A stretch of 22,183 nucleotides of DNA from Nanobdellota archaeon (GCA_030695605.1 JAUYQE010000062.1:1-22183), one strand, 5' to 3'; counted from the first letter of the stretch, positions 13,075-19,745 are shown. Notes: generated by a model from the sequence alone, not told the origin. Translations and numbers: made by a program.

Positions 13075-13379
13075 TAGAACGAGCCGATGAGATAGCCAAA
13101 GCCGTAGCCGGCCGCTATGGAAAGCGTAGCAAAAATTCCGCTTTTTACTGTTTCCTGATTCAGCTTGCGTTCTAGCTCAGAATCGTCTTTGTCAAGAACG
13201 AGCTTGGCATGTTCTCGCGAATGGTACAGGGCCCCCGCAGAAATTCCCACAAAACCAAGAAAGATGAGCAAGGAATCGCTCCGGACTCCCTGAGAAGCGG
13301 CCACGCCGACGAGCGCTCCAGCAAGAGAGGGGACAACGTACGTAGCAGTTTTCTTTAGAGGTGCTGTTACGAGAGACAT
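13068..13379 (-). CDS. Small membrane protein, two or three helices
   Basis: A 103-residue protein with Gly/Ala/Val-rich membrane segments at about residues 10-30, 37-52 and 80-100. They are separated by a charged loop (HSREHAKLVLDKDDSELERKLNQE, central charged part) that may be helical. Small-residue helices suggest tight packing or oligomerisation. I do not recognise the family. A longer frame from 13418 is rejected because the TATA box (13401-13412) lies between that ATG and 13379. The box is centred about 27 nt before 13379, predicting a leaderless mRNA. Confidence 0.68.
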   Translation of the reverse strand: MSLVTAPLKKTATYVVPSLAGALVGVAASQGVRSDSLLIFLGFVGISAGALYHSREHAKLVLDKDDSELERKLNQETVKSGIFATLSIAAGYGFGYLIGSFYQ

Positions 13380-13400
13380 ACGGGAGTAAAATGAAACGCT

Positions 13401-13412
13401 CTTTAAAAATAT
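13401..13412 (-). promoter_or_regulatory. TATA box deciding the start of the small membrane protein
   Basis: The minus strand reads ATATTTTTAAAG, centred about 27 nt from the ATG at 13379. Confidence 0.55.
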
Positions 13413-13455
13413 TTGCACTGCGTTTTCTCCAGCGGGTAGTAATTACCTGTCGTAA

Positions 13456-13465
13456 CATTTAAAAA
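13456..13465 (+). promoter_or_regulatory. TATA-like box upstream of the polyamine/hypusine operon
   Basis: ACATTTAAAA is centred 27 nt before an ATG at 13488. Transcription from here would give the operon a leader of about 137 nt that begins with a 9-codon ORF. A second, weaker AT-rich candidate is at about 13535-13544. Confidence 0.4.
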
Positions 13466-13487
13466 GAAACGGGCGTTTTTGGGGAGT

Positions 13488-13517
13488 ATGGATTCCGTGC
13501 GCAAGAAAGGCAGTTAA
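13488..13517 (+). CDS. Possible 9-codon leader peptide of the operon
   Basis: ATG at 13488 encodes MDSVRKKGS then TAA. It sits at the predicted transcription start and is followed by a T6 run at 13525-13530 and a 6-7 bp inverted repeat TCCGCA (13547-13552) / TGCGGA (13573-13578). The layout resembles an upstream ORF followed by an attenuator. It could equally be chance. Confidence 0.22.
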   Translation: MDSVRKKGS

Positions 13518-13624
13518 GAAGCGCTTTTTTCTCATAGATTTATCTTTCCGCAGAAGGGCTTTTTCCGTGTTTTGCGGAGTTGGTAGTGGTGTGTTTTGCA
13601 GGGTGTAAGAATAGGTGATTTACC

Positions 13625-14566
13625 ATGCATGTCCAAGATTTCCAGTGGAAGAAAGGCATGACCGTTAAGGAATTAACGGACGCGTATGGAAGCATCGGCT
13701 TCCAGAGCATCGAGCTAGCGAAAGCTGCCGACGTTATCGTCAAGATGAAGAAAGAGTCGGCCAAGATCTTCCTGACGTTTACGTCCAATATGGCCACGTC
13801 CGGCTTGCGGGGATTTTTTGCACAGCTGATCCGCCTGAAGATGGCTAACGTGATTGTAACAACCGTGGGCGGCATCGAAGAAGATATCATGAAAGCTACG
13901 GGCGAAACATTCTCTCTGGGCAGCTTCAGCAGCGATGATGTGGCGCTGCATGAACAAGGCCTCAATCGCGTCGGCAATGTGCTGATCAAAAATGAAAGCT
14001 ATATGCGCTTTGAAGACTGGATCACTCCGGTGCTGGCGATGCTCTACGAGAAGCAGAAGCGCTGGGCAGTATCGGAATTATTACGGGAAATCGGCTTGCT
14101 GCTTACGGACGAGAATTCTATACTTTATCAAGCAGCCAAGCAGAACGTGCCGATCTTCTGCCCGGCCATTACCGATGGAGCGCTGGGCTTCCATCTCTAT
14201 TTATTCCAGCAGAAGCATCCTGATTTTATCGTCGATGTGGTGAAAGATTTTGGCAACATTCTATTTTCTACCAGCCATGACGAGAAAAAAGGGGTCATTG
14301 CGTTGGGTGGAAGCATCTCAAAGCATCATGCCATTTTATGTACGCTGCTCACGGGCGGAGCGGACTATGCGGTTTATATGACGACGGCGCACAAGACGTC
14401 CGGCAGCATGTCTGGGGCTACGACCGAAGAAGCCAAATCCTGGGGCAAGGTAAAAGATGACTCGGACATCGCTACCGTTATCGGCGATGTGACCATCTTA
14501 TTCCCTTTAGCCATGATCAAAGCGCTGGAAGAATTGCATGCGGAGGGGGTGGTGGGGGATGAGTGA
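13625..14566 (+). CDS. dys: Deoxyhypusine synthase
   Basis: A 313-residue homologue of deoxyhypusine synthase, which transfers an aminobutyl group to one lysine of eIF5A (aIF5A). Visible motifs are FLTFTSNMATSGLRGFFAQLI (about residues 49-69), VTTVGGIEEDIMK (NAD region), PAITDGALGF, IALGGSISKHH, and the catalytic block SGATTEEAKSWGKV with the active lysine at Lys275. Length fits the archaeal enzyme. A ribosome-binding site AGGTGAT (13612-13618) precedes the ATG. It is the first gene of a nine-gene set; its stop overlaps the next ATG by 8 nt. In Haloferax, agmatine and an agmatinase-like enzyme were reported to serve hypusination, and both enzyme types are encoded downstream here. Confidence 0.93.
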   Translation: MHVQDFQWKKGMTVKELTDAYGSIGFQSIELAKAADVIVKMKKESAKIFLTFTSNMATSGLRGFFAQLIRLKMANVIVTTVGGIEEDIMKATGETFSLGSFSSDDVALHEQGLNRVGNVLIKNESYMRFEDWITPVLAMLYEKQKRWAVSELLREIGLLLTDENSILYQAAKQNVPIFCPAITDGALGFHLYLFQQKHPDFIVDVVKDFGNILFSTSHDEKKGVIALGGSISKHHAILCTLLTGGADYAVYMTTAHKTSGSMSGATTEEAKSWGKVKDDSDIATVIGDVTILFPLAMIKALEELHAEGVVGDE

Positions 14567-14969
14567 ATACAAAAGAATGAGTTTAGATGAAGCGCAGAGG
14601 AAGCTTTATTCTAAAGATGAAATGGGAGGATATCTCGTAGAAGTTGAAGGAAAAATAAGAGGTGAAAAAAAGAGGTATTATTTGATGAATGAGAAACATT
14701 TTTCTCAGCATTTTGCCTTGGGTCTTCACCCACAATACCCTCTAAAGAGAAATAGTTGGCGGAGAATACAAGAGATGTTAGAAATGGCAAGAAAAAACAA
14801 TATAGATGTTCGCATCAAAGGAAAAAGGGTCTGGGGTGGCTTTGAAGTCGACGAAGTTCTTCTCCCCGAGCAAAACGGAGAGCTTTCGGTCTATGAGGGT
14901 GGTTTAGAGGGAGCTTTATCCGTGAGTGAGGAAGAAGGAAGACTAAGCATTGTCGATGGTGAAGAATGA
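14559..14969 (+). CDS. Operon paralogue A, OB-like core with GxLS repeats
   Basis: A 136-residue protein of a family I do not recognise, first of five tandem paralogues. Order: an N-terminal helix (SLDEAQRKLY), a strand pair with YLVEVEGKIRGEKKRYYL, a helical middle, then DVRIKGKRVWGGFEVDEVLL. A tail follows of three short repeats, GELSVYEGGLE, GALSVSEEE and GRLSIVDGEE (about residues 109-136). The V-x-V-x-G-x-I ... Y-x-L ... V-x-I-x-G pattern suggests an OB-like barrel (inference). ATG at 14559 overlaps the deoxyhypusine synthase stop by 8 nt and is preceded by a GGAGGGGG-type site. Base use is visibly more AT-rich than in the enzymes around it. Confidence 0.75.
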   Translation: MSEYKRMSLDEAQRKLYSKDEMGGYLVEVEGKIRGEKKRYYLMNEKHFSQHFALGLHPQYPLKRNSWRRIQEMLEMARKNNIDVRIKGKRVWGGFEVDEVLLPEQNGELSVYEGGLEGALSVSEEEGRLSIVDGEE

Positions 14970-15493
14970 GTAAACCTTACTATCAAAAAATGCCTCTTGA
15001 AGAAGCTTTGAAGAGAGTTTACTATTCAGAATCAAACCCTAACGGAGCGCTAGACCAGTGGTCCATTGGCCTGGTTGAAATCGAAGGACAAATTGAAAAA
15101 TGGCAGTGGCAGTACCGTCTTAAAGAGGATCATTATAAACTAAAAGCATGGTGTGATCAGCTGACTTCTGTTGTTCCTCTCGATGTTAAAAAAAAAAACG
15201 GGGTAGTTCTAGAGCTCGCTGTGCGAGAAGGCTTACGAGTTGTAGTAAAGGGTAACCTTTCTGTCAATGGCTACTGGCGTAAACAGTCTACCCCCGGGGG
15301 ACCTCATGTTTTCCAGAAGTATAATAGGTATAACGGTCGCTATTGGGTGAAAGAAGGCTCCATTTTAATTCTTGATATTAAAACACTACAGCGGCAGGCC
15401 GGAGAACTTTCTCTTTACGAGGGCGGCTTAGAAGGCGCTTTAACAATCAGCGAAAAAGACGGCGCTTTAAGCGTGGTGGATGAAGATGAGTGA
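14966..15493 (+). CDS. Operon paralogue B, OB-like core with GxLS repeats
   Basis: A 175-residue paralogue. Helix PLEEALKRVYY, then GLVEIEGQIEKWQWQYRL (the VEIEG-I strand), a middle helix, GLRVVVKGNLSVNGYW with a longer aromatic/Gly insertion (about residues 110-125, GGPHVFQKYNRYNGRYW), then SILILDIKTL. The tail repeats are GELSLYEGGLE, GALTISEKD and GALSVVDEDE. Its first bases overlap gene A by 4 nt (ATGA). The function is unknown. The insertion makes it the most aromatic member, which could mean ligand or nucleic-acid binding (inference). Confidence 0.75.
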   Translation: MSKPYYQKMPLEEALKRVYYSESNPNGALDQWSIGLVEIEGQIEKWQWQYRLKEDHYKLKAWCDQLTSVVPLDVKKKNGVVLELAVREGLRVVVKGNLSVNGYWRKQSTPGGPHVFQKYNRYNGRYWVKEGSILILDIKTLQRQAGELSLYEGGLEGALTISEKDGALSVVDEDE

Positions 15494-15498
15494 ATACC
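15464..15498 (+). repeat. Gene-junction direct repeat, copy 1 (B/C)
   Basis: 35 bp identical to 15966-16000. It runs from the last codons of gene B (encoding ALSVVDEDE) through the 8-nt stop/start overlap into the first codons of gene C (MSEY). The gene bodies on both sides are strongly diverged. Confidence 0.9.
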
Positions 15499-15995
15499 GA
15501 AAAATTGGCGTTGGAGAATTAGTAAGCGAAGCTCTGGGGAAGATAAGTATTGACTCTCGATTTGCTACCGTCGAAAAGGTTATGATTGAAGGGATTATAG
15601 AAAAGATGTATCGAGGTCTCCCAGCATACGGTCCTGAATTTTATTTTTTTGCTATCCCTTCTCCCGCTTTGGAAGAGCTGGAGAGATCCCCAGGTCATCC
15701 TTCACAACGAAAAATAAGGTTATCGTGTCCAGAGGCTCATACCCCAGAAATGATGAAAATACTTAAAACGGCTAAAGCTTCAAAAAGCCATTATTGCGCC
15801 CAAGGGGAATATAGACTCCTTTTTCCTGAACTTTGGCAAGATGAAAGCAGTTGTTACTCTTTTTTTCATGTCGACCGCCTTTTTCCCATCAGTGATCAGG
15901 GGGGTAAGCTTTCGGTATGCAATTTCGATTTGGAAGGCGCTCTATCAATCAGCGAAGAAGAAGGAGCTTTAAGCGTGGTGGATGAAGATGAGTGA
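15486..15995 (+). CDS. Operon paralogue C, GxLS repeats
   Basis: A 169-residue paralogue beginning MSEYRKIGVGELVSEAL, with VEKVMIEGIIEKMYRG as the VEIEG-I strand, a Pro-rich middle, SHYCAQGEYRLLFPEL, and FHVDRLFPI before the tail. Tail repeats: GKLSVCNFDLE, GALSISEEE, GALSVVDEDE. Of two close in-frame ATGs (15480, 15486), 15486 is chosen because it matches MSEY in genes A and D. It overlaps gene B by 8 nt. The first and last few codons lie in a 35-bp repeat shared with the neighbours. Function unknown. Confidence 0.74.
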   Translation: MSEYRKIGVGELVSEALGKISIDSRFATVEKVMIEGIIEKMYRGLPAYGPEFYFFAIPSPALEELERSPGHPSQRKIRLSCPEAHTPEMMKILKTAKASKSHYCAQGEYRLLFPELWQDESSCYSFFHVDRLFPISDQGGKLSVCNFDLEGALSISEEEGALSVVDEDE

Positions 15996-16000
15996 ATACC
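15966..16000 (+). repeat. Gene-junction direct repeat, copy 2 (C/D)
   Basis: Perfect second copy of the 35-bp junction repeat, 502 bp downstream of copy 1. Recombination between the copies would delete or duplicate exactly one in-frame gene cassette. Confidence 0.9.
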
Positions 16001-16599
16001 AGTTTGCCAGTATTGAAAACCTGATACTCGGAACTCTGCAAGGCCTGCTGAAAGGAGCTCCGAAAGAAAAGCCCGATAATGAAATGGTACTGGTCTACCG
16101 CGAAAAAAAAAATGTCATGATAGATGGAATTCTCGAAGAAACAGAGGCGAAAAAATTTTTCCAAAGAATAAATTTTATGCAATGGCCTTATCTTCATTCG
16201 TTTTCTCTCTACGTTCCGGAGCCTGTCATTAGAGGGATAAAACGTCTTTTAGGGGCAGTACCCTCGACGATGCAAAGCCTTCTCCTCCTCCCAGACCAAA
16301 CAGTATTCCCGGTAGCGTCACCGGAACGTAAAAGGCTTCTCAACTATTTTGCAACAGCCCCTAGAGAGATAGCTATACAAAGAACGTATTTTTTCGGTGT
16401 TGGAAGAGCCGATAGTTCGAATGCTCAAATCATCTGGGATGCACAATTTTACGTGCATCACATTTTTCCTGCAGCCAAAGGAGGACTTTTTCTATATCAA
16501 GATAATCACGCAGGAAGGCTATCTATCAGCAATGAAGAAGGAGGATTAAGTTTAGCGAATCATGAAGGCCAACTCAGCCTCACCGAGGGAGAGACATGA
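15988..16599 (+). CDS. Operon paralogue D, longest, four GxLS repeats
   Basis: A 203-residue paralogue. Start MSEYQFASIENLILG, strand NVMIDGILEETEAKKF, a long helical middle, EIAIQRTYFFGVGRADSS and AQFYVHHIFP, then four tail repeats: GGLFLYQDNHA, GRLSISNEE, GGLSLANHE and GQLSLTEGET. The extra repeat and longer middle set it apart from the other four. ATG at 15988 (matching MSEY of A and C) overlaps gene C by 8 nt. No catalytic residues are evident; role unknown. Confidence 0.74.
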   Translation: MSEYQFASIENLILGTLQGLLKGAPKEKPDNEMVLVYREKKNVMIDGILEETEAKKFFQRINFMQWPYLHSFSLYVPEPVIRGIKRLLGAVPSTMQSLLLLPDQTVFPVASPERKRLLNYFATAPREIAIQRTYFFGVGRADSSNAQIIWDAQFYVHHIFPAAKGGLFLYQDNHAGRLSISNEEGGLSLANHEGQLSLTEGET

Positions 16600-17120
16600 A
16601 AAGCTATGAACCAATTATGGTTGAAGAACTTGTCCAGCGGGCATTTGCTCACTATGAGAAACAAGGAGAAAATTATGAAGCCTTTGTTGAAATAAATGGC
16701 GTTCTCTGTAGAAATCACTCGAGATATTTCCTGCAAATTCCGCCCTCAATCATTGCAGAAGCACTAACAGAAAAACCCCTCGTTCCGCCCCGTGAAGAAA
16801 TCATGCTTTTCTGGTCGAAGAAGAGGGTAGAGAAGCTACTGGAGGGATTTTTTGAAAAACGGCTACCCTGCTTGCTTCGCGGCAGATACCGCATTCAAAA
16901 AGTGGGAGTATTCAGAGGGGTACCGCAAGCTGACGGTCGTGTTCTGATTGGAGGAGCTCATACACCCTGGCAGGAGATAGACGTCCATAAAGTTCTTAGC
17001 TATGACAACAACGTTCAAGGAAGACTTTCACTTGCCGACACTTGCCGAGAAGGCGCTCTCTCCGTTATTGACGAAGGAAAATTAACGCTCGTCAAAGGGG
17101 AGGATGATTACGATGAATAA
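16596..17120 (+). CDS. Operon paralogue E, GxLS repeats
   Basis: A 174-residue last paralogue. MVEELVQRAFAHYE helix, AFVEINGVLCRNHSRYFLQI as the VEIEG-I strand, a helical middle, LPCLLRGRYRIQKVGV as the second G-strand, then EIDVHKVLSY. Tail repeats GRLSLADTCRE, GALSVIDE and GKLTLVKGEDDYDE. Start overlaps gene D by 4 nt; the end overlaps the decarboxylase start by 8 nt. As in the others, the tail is acidic. The constant position of the family between deoxyhypusine synthase and the decarboxylase suggests a role tied to the pathway, but nothing in the sequence shows which. Confidence 0.74.
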   Translation: MKSYEPIMVEELVQRAFAHYEKQGENYEAFVEINGVLCRNHSRYFLQIPPSIIAEALTEKPLVPPREEIMLFWSKKRVEKLLEGFFEKRLPCLLRGRYRIQKVGVFRGVPQADGRVLIGGAHTPWQEIDVHKVLSYDNNVQGRLSLADTCREGALSVIDEGKLTLVKGEDDYDE

Positions 17121-18177
17121 CTTTCCCAATCCTAAATTCCTCCTCTCCACCAGCAAAGTGCTTGAACAATACCGGAAAGCCAAAGATCTTGCCGACTTCG
17201 TTTCCTACAGCTCCAAGACCAATCCACTCATCACCAAAATCCTTGAAGCGCAGACCGATTCGTTGTTCAGCATCCATCTCCCGAATGAGCTGCAGCATGT
17301 TGCCGATACCTCCCGCGTGCTGTTTTTTGCCCAGGCGTGGACAGAAGAGAACCTGACGAAATTAACTGCCAAGGGGATAACCAGCTTTGTCGTTGATAAT
17401 GAGGCAGATTTAAACACTCTTTTGAAATTCTTAGAAAATACTACAACTGCTGCACTGCAAATAACCCTCTTCCTCCGATTAAAGCTCCAGGAGCATACCG
17501 TCAGAACGGAACGCTACTTTGTGTTTGGCATGCCGGCAGCCATCGTCAATAAACGTATTCAGGAGATACAAGCAAATCCCAACCTCCGTGCCAAAATCCG
17601 GCAGCTGGGCATCCATTTCCACCGCAAGACGCAGAACCTGAGCGAATGGAACTATGCCGATGAGATCTTTTCAGTGCTCGATGCAGAAACGCTGCAGTCC
17701 ATCGACATTATTAACATGGGCGGCGGCTTGCCGGCAGCGTATGCGAATACGAACGTTGACGTGCTTCCCGGTATTGTCCAGAAGATTGCCGCATTTCGGG
17801 AAAAACTGCGCCAGTACACCATAGAACTTATGCTCGAGCCGGGACGCTTCATCTCCGCGCCGGCCGTAAAACTCCAAACCACCATCATCGGCCTGCATGG
17901 CAATACCATTATCATCAATGCGTCCGTCTACAACAGCAACATGGACGCTCTTATCGTTCCGGTGAAACTCCGCGTCGATTACGAGCTATCGGAAAAAGAA
18001 GGAAAGCCCTACGTCATCAAAGGGATAACCCCCTGCTCCTTGGACTTGTTCCGCTATCGGGTGTACCTGAAAGAGCCAAAAATAGGCGACACTTTGACGT
18101 TCCTCAACGCGGGAGCATATAATTTTGCGACGGAATTCTGTGATTTGGAAAAAATTGAGACGGAGGTGGAGGAATGA
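17113..18177 (+). CDS. PLP fold-III decarboxylase (ornithine/arginine decarboxylase-like)
   Basis: A 354-residue group IV decarboxylase. The PLP lysine lies in YSSKTNP (Lys35, where relatives read YAVKAN). GIHFHRKTQN (166-175) replaces the H-x-G-S loop. GGG is at 203-205 and the EPGR phosphate motif at 242-245. ITPCSLDLF (305-313) is the substrate Cys/Asp motif, and FLNAGAYNFA (330-339) is the closing motif. A basic amino acid is the likely substrate. The agmatinase downstream favours arginine to agmatine, but ornithine or carboxynorspermidine cannot be excluded. It is shorter than usual (about 390-420). The start at 17113 is chosen over 17104 because GGGGAGG (17097-17103) is well spaced from it. 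Confidence 0.8.
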   Translation: MNNFPNPKFLLSTSKVLEQYRKAKDLADFVSYSSKTNPLITKILEAQTDSLFSIHLPNELQHVADTSRVLFFAQAWTEENLTKLTAKGITSFVVDNEADLNTLLKFLENTTTAALQITLFLRLKLQEHTVRTERYFVFGMPAAIVNKRIQEIQANPNLRAKIRQLGIHFHRKTQNLSEWNYADEIFSVLDAETLQSIDIINMGGGLPAAYANTNVDVLPGIVQKIAAFREKLRQYTIELMLEPGRFISAPAVKLQTTIIGLHGNTIIINASVYNSNMDALIVPVKLRVDYELSEKEGKPYVIKGITPCSLDLFRYRVYLKEPKIGDTLTFLNAGAYNFATEFCDLEKIETEVEE

Positions 18178-18749
18178 TCATTGCCAGCGCTTTGGAGATA
18201 AGAGCAACTCTAAACGATTTAGAAGAGATTATCGGTCGCCATCATCCTGAGGCTAAAACGAAGAAGCTGAGAAGAACGAATGACCTGCTATTTGCCATCG
18301 CTTATAGTCATTGCGAACGACTCTACCATATGCTTGAATCTTTCTTAGGAAGAACAGTAGAAAACTTTCCCGCTTTTGTAAATGGCGGCTTCTGTGCCAA
18401 TGCCAGCGACAGCCTCATGCTTATGTTTCAGCGATACCCGGAGCACGTGGCAGAACTCGCAGTACGTATGAAAGCAGACGAAACACTCGTACGGCTAGAA
18501 GTGGAAGATAACGGGACGGGGATTGATCCCGCTGTTGAGCAATATTTATTCTACGAACAAATAGACTCAAAAAAAACGAGAGGAAAATTGAAAAATGTTT
18601 ATCATGGTGGCACGGGTCTTCATTTGTACGGCTCTAAAAGAAGGATCGATAAGCTAAGTGGCCGAATCGGCCATATCAACAAAGGAAAAAATTGGGGGGC
18701 ACTCTTCTGGTACGAAATCCCGTTAGAAAAACTGCTGGTTAAAAAATGA
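18174..18749 (+). CDS. Orphan GHKL (histidine-kinase-like) ATPase
   Basis: A 191-residue protein whose C-terminal two-thirds is a HATPase_c fold. The N-box region is CANASDSLMLMF (74-85, Asn76), the G1 box VEDNGTGIDP (110-119, Asp112), and the G2 box HGGTGLHLYG (144-153), ending in GALFWYEIP. The N-terminal 65 residues are helical with a histidine-rich GRHHPEAK segment and HCERLYHMLESF, but no typical H-E/D-x-x-N/T-P phospho-acceptor motif. No sensor or membrane part is present and no response regulator is nearby. It could be a soluble kinase, an anti-regulator-like ATPase or an energy module for the operon proteins. It overlaps both neighbours by 4 nt. Confidence 0.85.
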   Translation: MIIASALEIRATLNDLEEIIGRHHPEAKTKKLRRTNDLLFAIAYSHCERLYHMLESFLGRTVENFPAFVNGGFCANASDSLMLMFQRYPEHVAELAVRMKADETLVRLEVEDNGTGIDPAVEQYLFYEQIDSKKTRGKLKNVYHGGTGLHLYGSKRRIDKLSGRIGHINKGKNWGALFWYEIPLEKLLVKK

Positions 18750-19618
18750 AAAAAAAAACGTCGTGGATGAACCTCCCAAAACAGTACCAACACGGCAAAT
18801 TCGTTATCCTTCCGCTGCCGTACGAACAGAACGTCACGTACGGAAAAGGCGCTTCTCGCGGGCTAGAAGAGATCATTAGAGCATCCTATTTTCTGGAGTA
18901 TTATGACGAGCAATTTGACAGCGAGCCGTATGAGGAAGGCATCACACTCCTGAAGCCTTTGCAACTGAAAAAGTGCACGCCAGAACAGATGATAGAAACA
19001 GTTGCAGAAACGGTGCTGCAGCAGGCCGAAAAATTTGTCATCGGCCTGGGCGGAGATCACGCAGTAACGCTGGGCATGGTCAAAGGAATGGAGCTGCTTC
19101 AAGAGAAAAGCGAAAACCAAAACGACTTTTCCGTCATCATTCTCGATGCCCATGCGGATTTCCGCGATTCCTGGAATGGCTCACCGTACAACCATGCCTG
19201 CGTCGCCCGGCAACTGGCAAAGAAGCGCGACCTGCTCATCGCCGGCGTGCGCGCTATGGATAGTGATGAAGCACGGATGATTGCCGAACGGCCGCACGTG
19301 CATCTGCTCAAGAGCCATGAACTATCCTTAAGAAAAATAAAGGCGCTGCTGCCCAAACTGAAGAAAAATGTCTATCTGTCCATCGACGTTGACGTCTTCG
19401 ATCCTTCTTTCATCCGCAATACCGGCACGCCGGAGCCCGGCGGCTTGCTCTGGGACCAGCTTATTGACATTCTGCGGCTCATCTTTCAAGAAAAAGAAGT
19501 CATTGCTGCGGATATCGTCGAATTTGCACCACGAGAGAACTTCCGTGCAGAAGCGTATGCGCTGGCAAAGCTGGTGTATAAGATAATGGCGATGAAAGAG
19601 AAAAAGGATAAAAAATAG
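18746..19618 (+). CDS. speB: Agmatinase/arginase-family ureohydrolase
   Basis: A 290-residue binuclear manganese enzyme. Metal ligands are present: GGDHAVT (His105), DAHADFRD (Asp134, His136, Asp138) and SIDVDVFDP (Asp214, Asp216). The SPYNHACVARQL segment is typical of agmatinases. It would hydrolyse agmatine to putrescine and urea, or remove the guanidino group from an agmatine-derived group on aIF5A, as proposed for a Haloferax homologue. Other ureohydrolases (arginase, formimidoylglutamase) are less likely given the operon. ATG overlaps the upstream gene by 4 nt. Last gene of the nine-gene set. Confidence 0.88.
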   Translation: MKKKTSWMNLPKQYQHGKFVILPLPYEQNVTYGKGASRGLEEIIRASYFLEYYDEQFDSEPYEEGITLLKPLQLKKCTPEQMIETVAETVLQQAEKFVIGLGGDHAVTLGMVKGMELLQEKSENQNDFSVIILDAHADFRDSWNGSPYNHACVARQLAKKRDLLIAGVRAMDSDEARMIAERPHVHLLKSHELSLRKIKALLPKLKKNVYLSIDVDVFDPSFIRNTGTPEPGGLLWDQLIDILRLIFQEKEVIAADIVEFAPRENFRAEAYALAKLVYKIMAMKEKKDKK

Positions 19619-19623
19619 CGAAA

Positions 19624-19632
19624 AGTTTATAA
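19624..19632 (+). promoter_or_regulatory. TATA-like box after the operon
   Basis: AGTTTATAATAAA region; start would fall near 19654, just before a 17-codon ORF at 19664. A second AT-rich box is at 19656-19663. Confidence 0.4.
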
Positions 19633-19663
19633 TAAATTAACTATTACAGTTAGTAAATTATAA

Positions 19664-19717
19664 ATGACTACCGCGAAAGCCAGTAGGATGGCCGATAGCA
19701 CAGCAAGGAAAAGTTAA
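19664..19717 (+). CDS. Possible 17-codon leader ORF
   Basis: ATG at 19664 encodes 17 residues (MTTAKASRMADSTARKS) and stops. It is about 10 nt from the predicted transcription start. A second short frame begins at 19733 behind GGTGAG and overlaps the next gene's start. Together they may be leader ORFs of the gene at 19746, or chance. Confidence 0.22.
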   Translation: MTTAKASRMADSTARKS

Positions 19718-19745
19718 AAAGCAGAGGGTGAGATGAAGCGGTTTA

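Noticed and set aside
15464..16000. CRISPR-like array from the repeated junction sequence
   Set aside because: Only two copies, spaced about 500 bp apart and lying within coding sequence.
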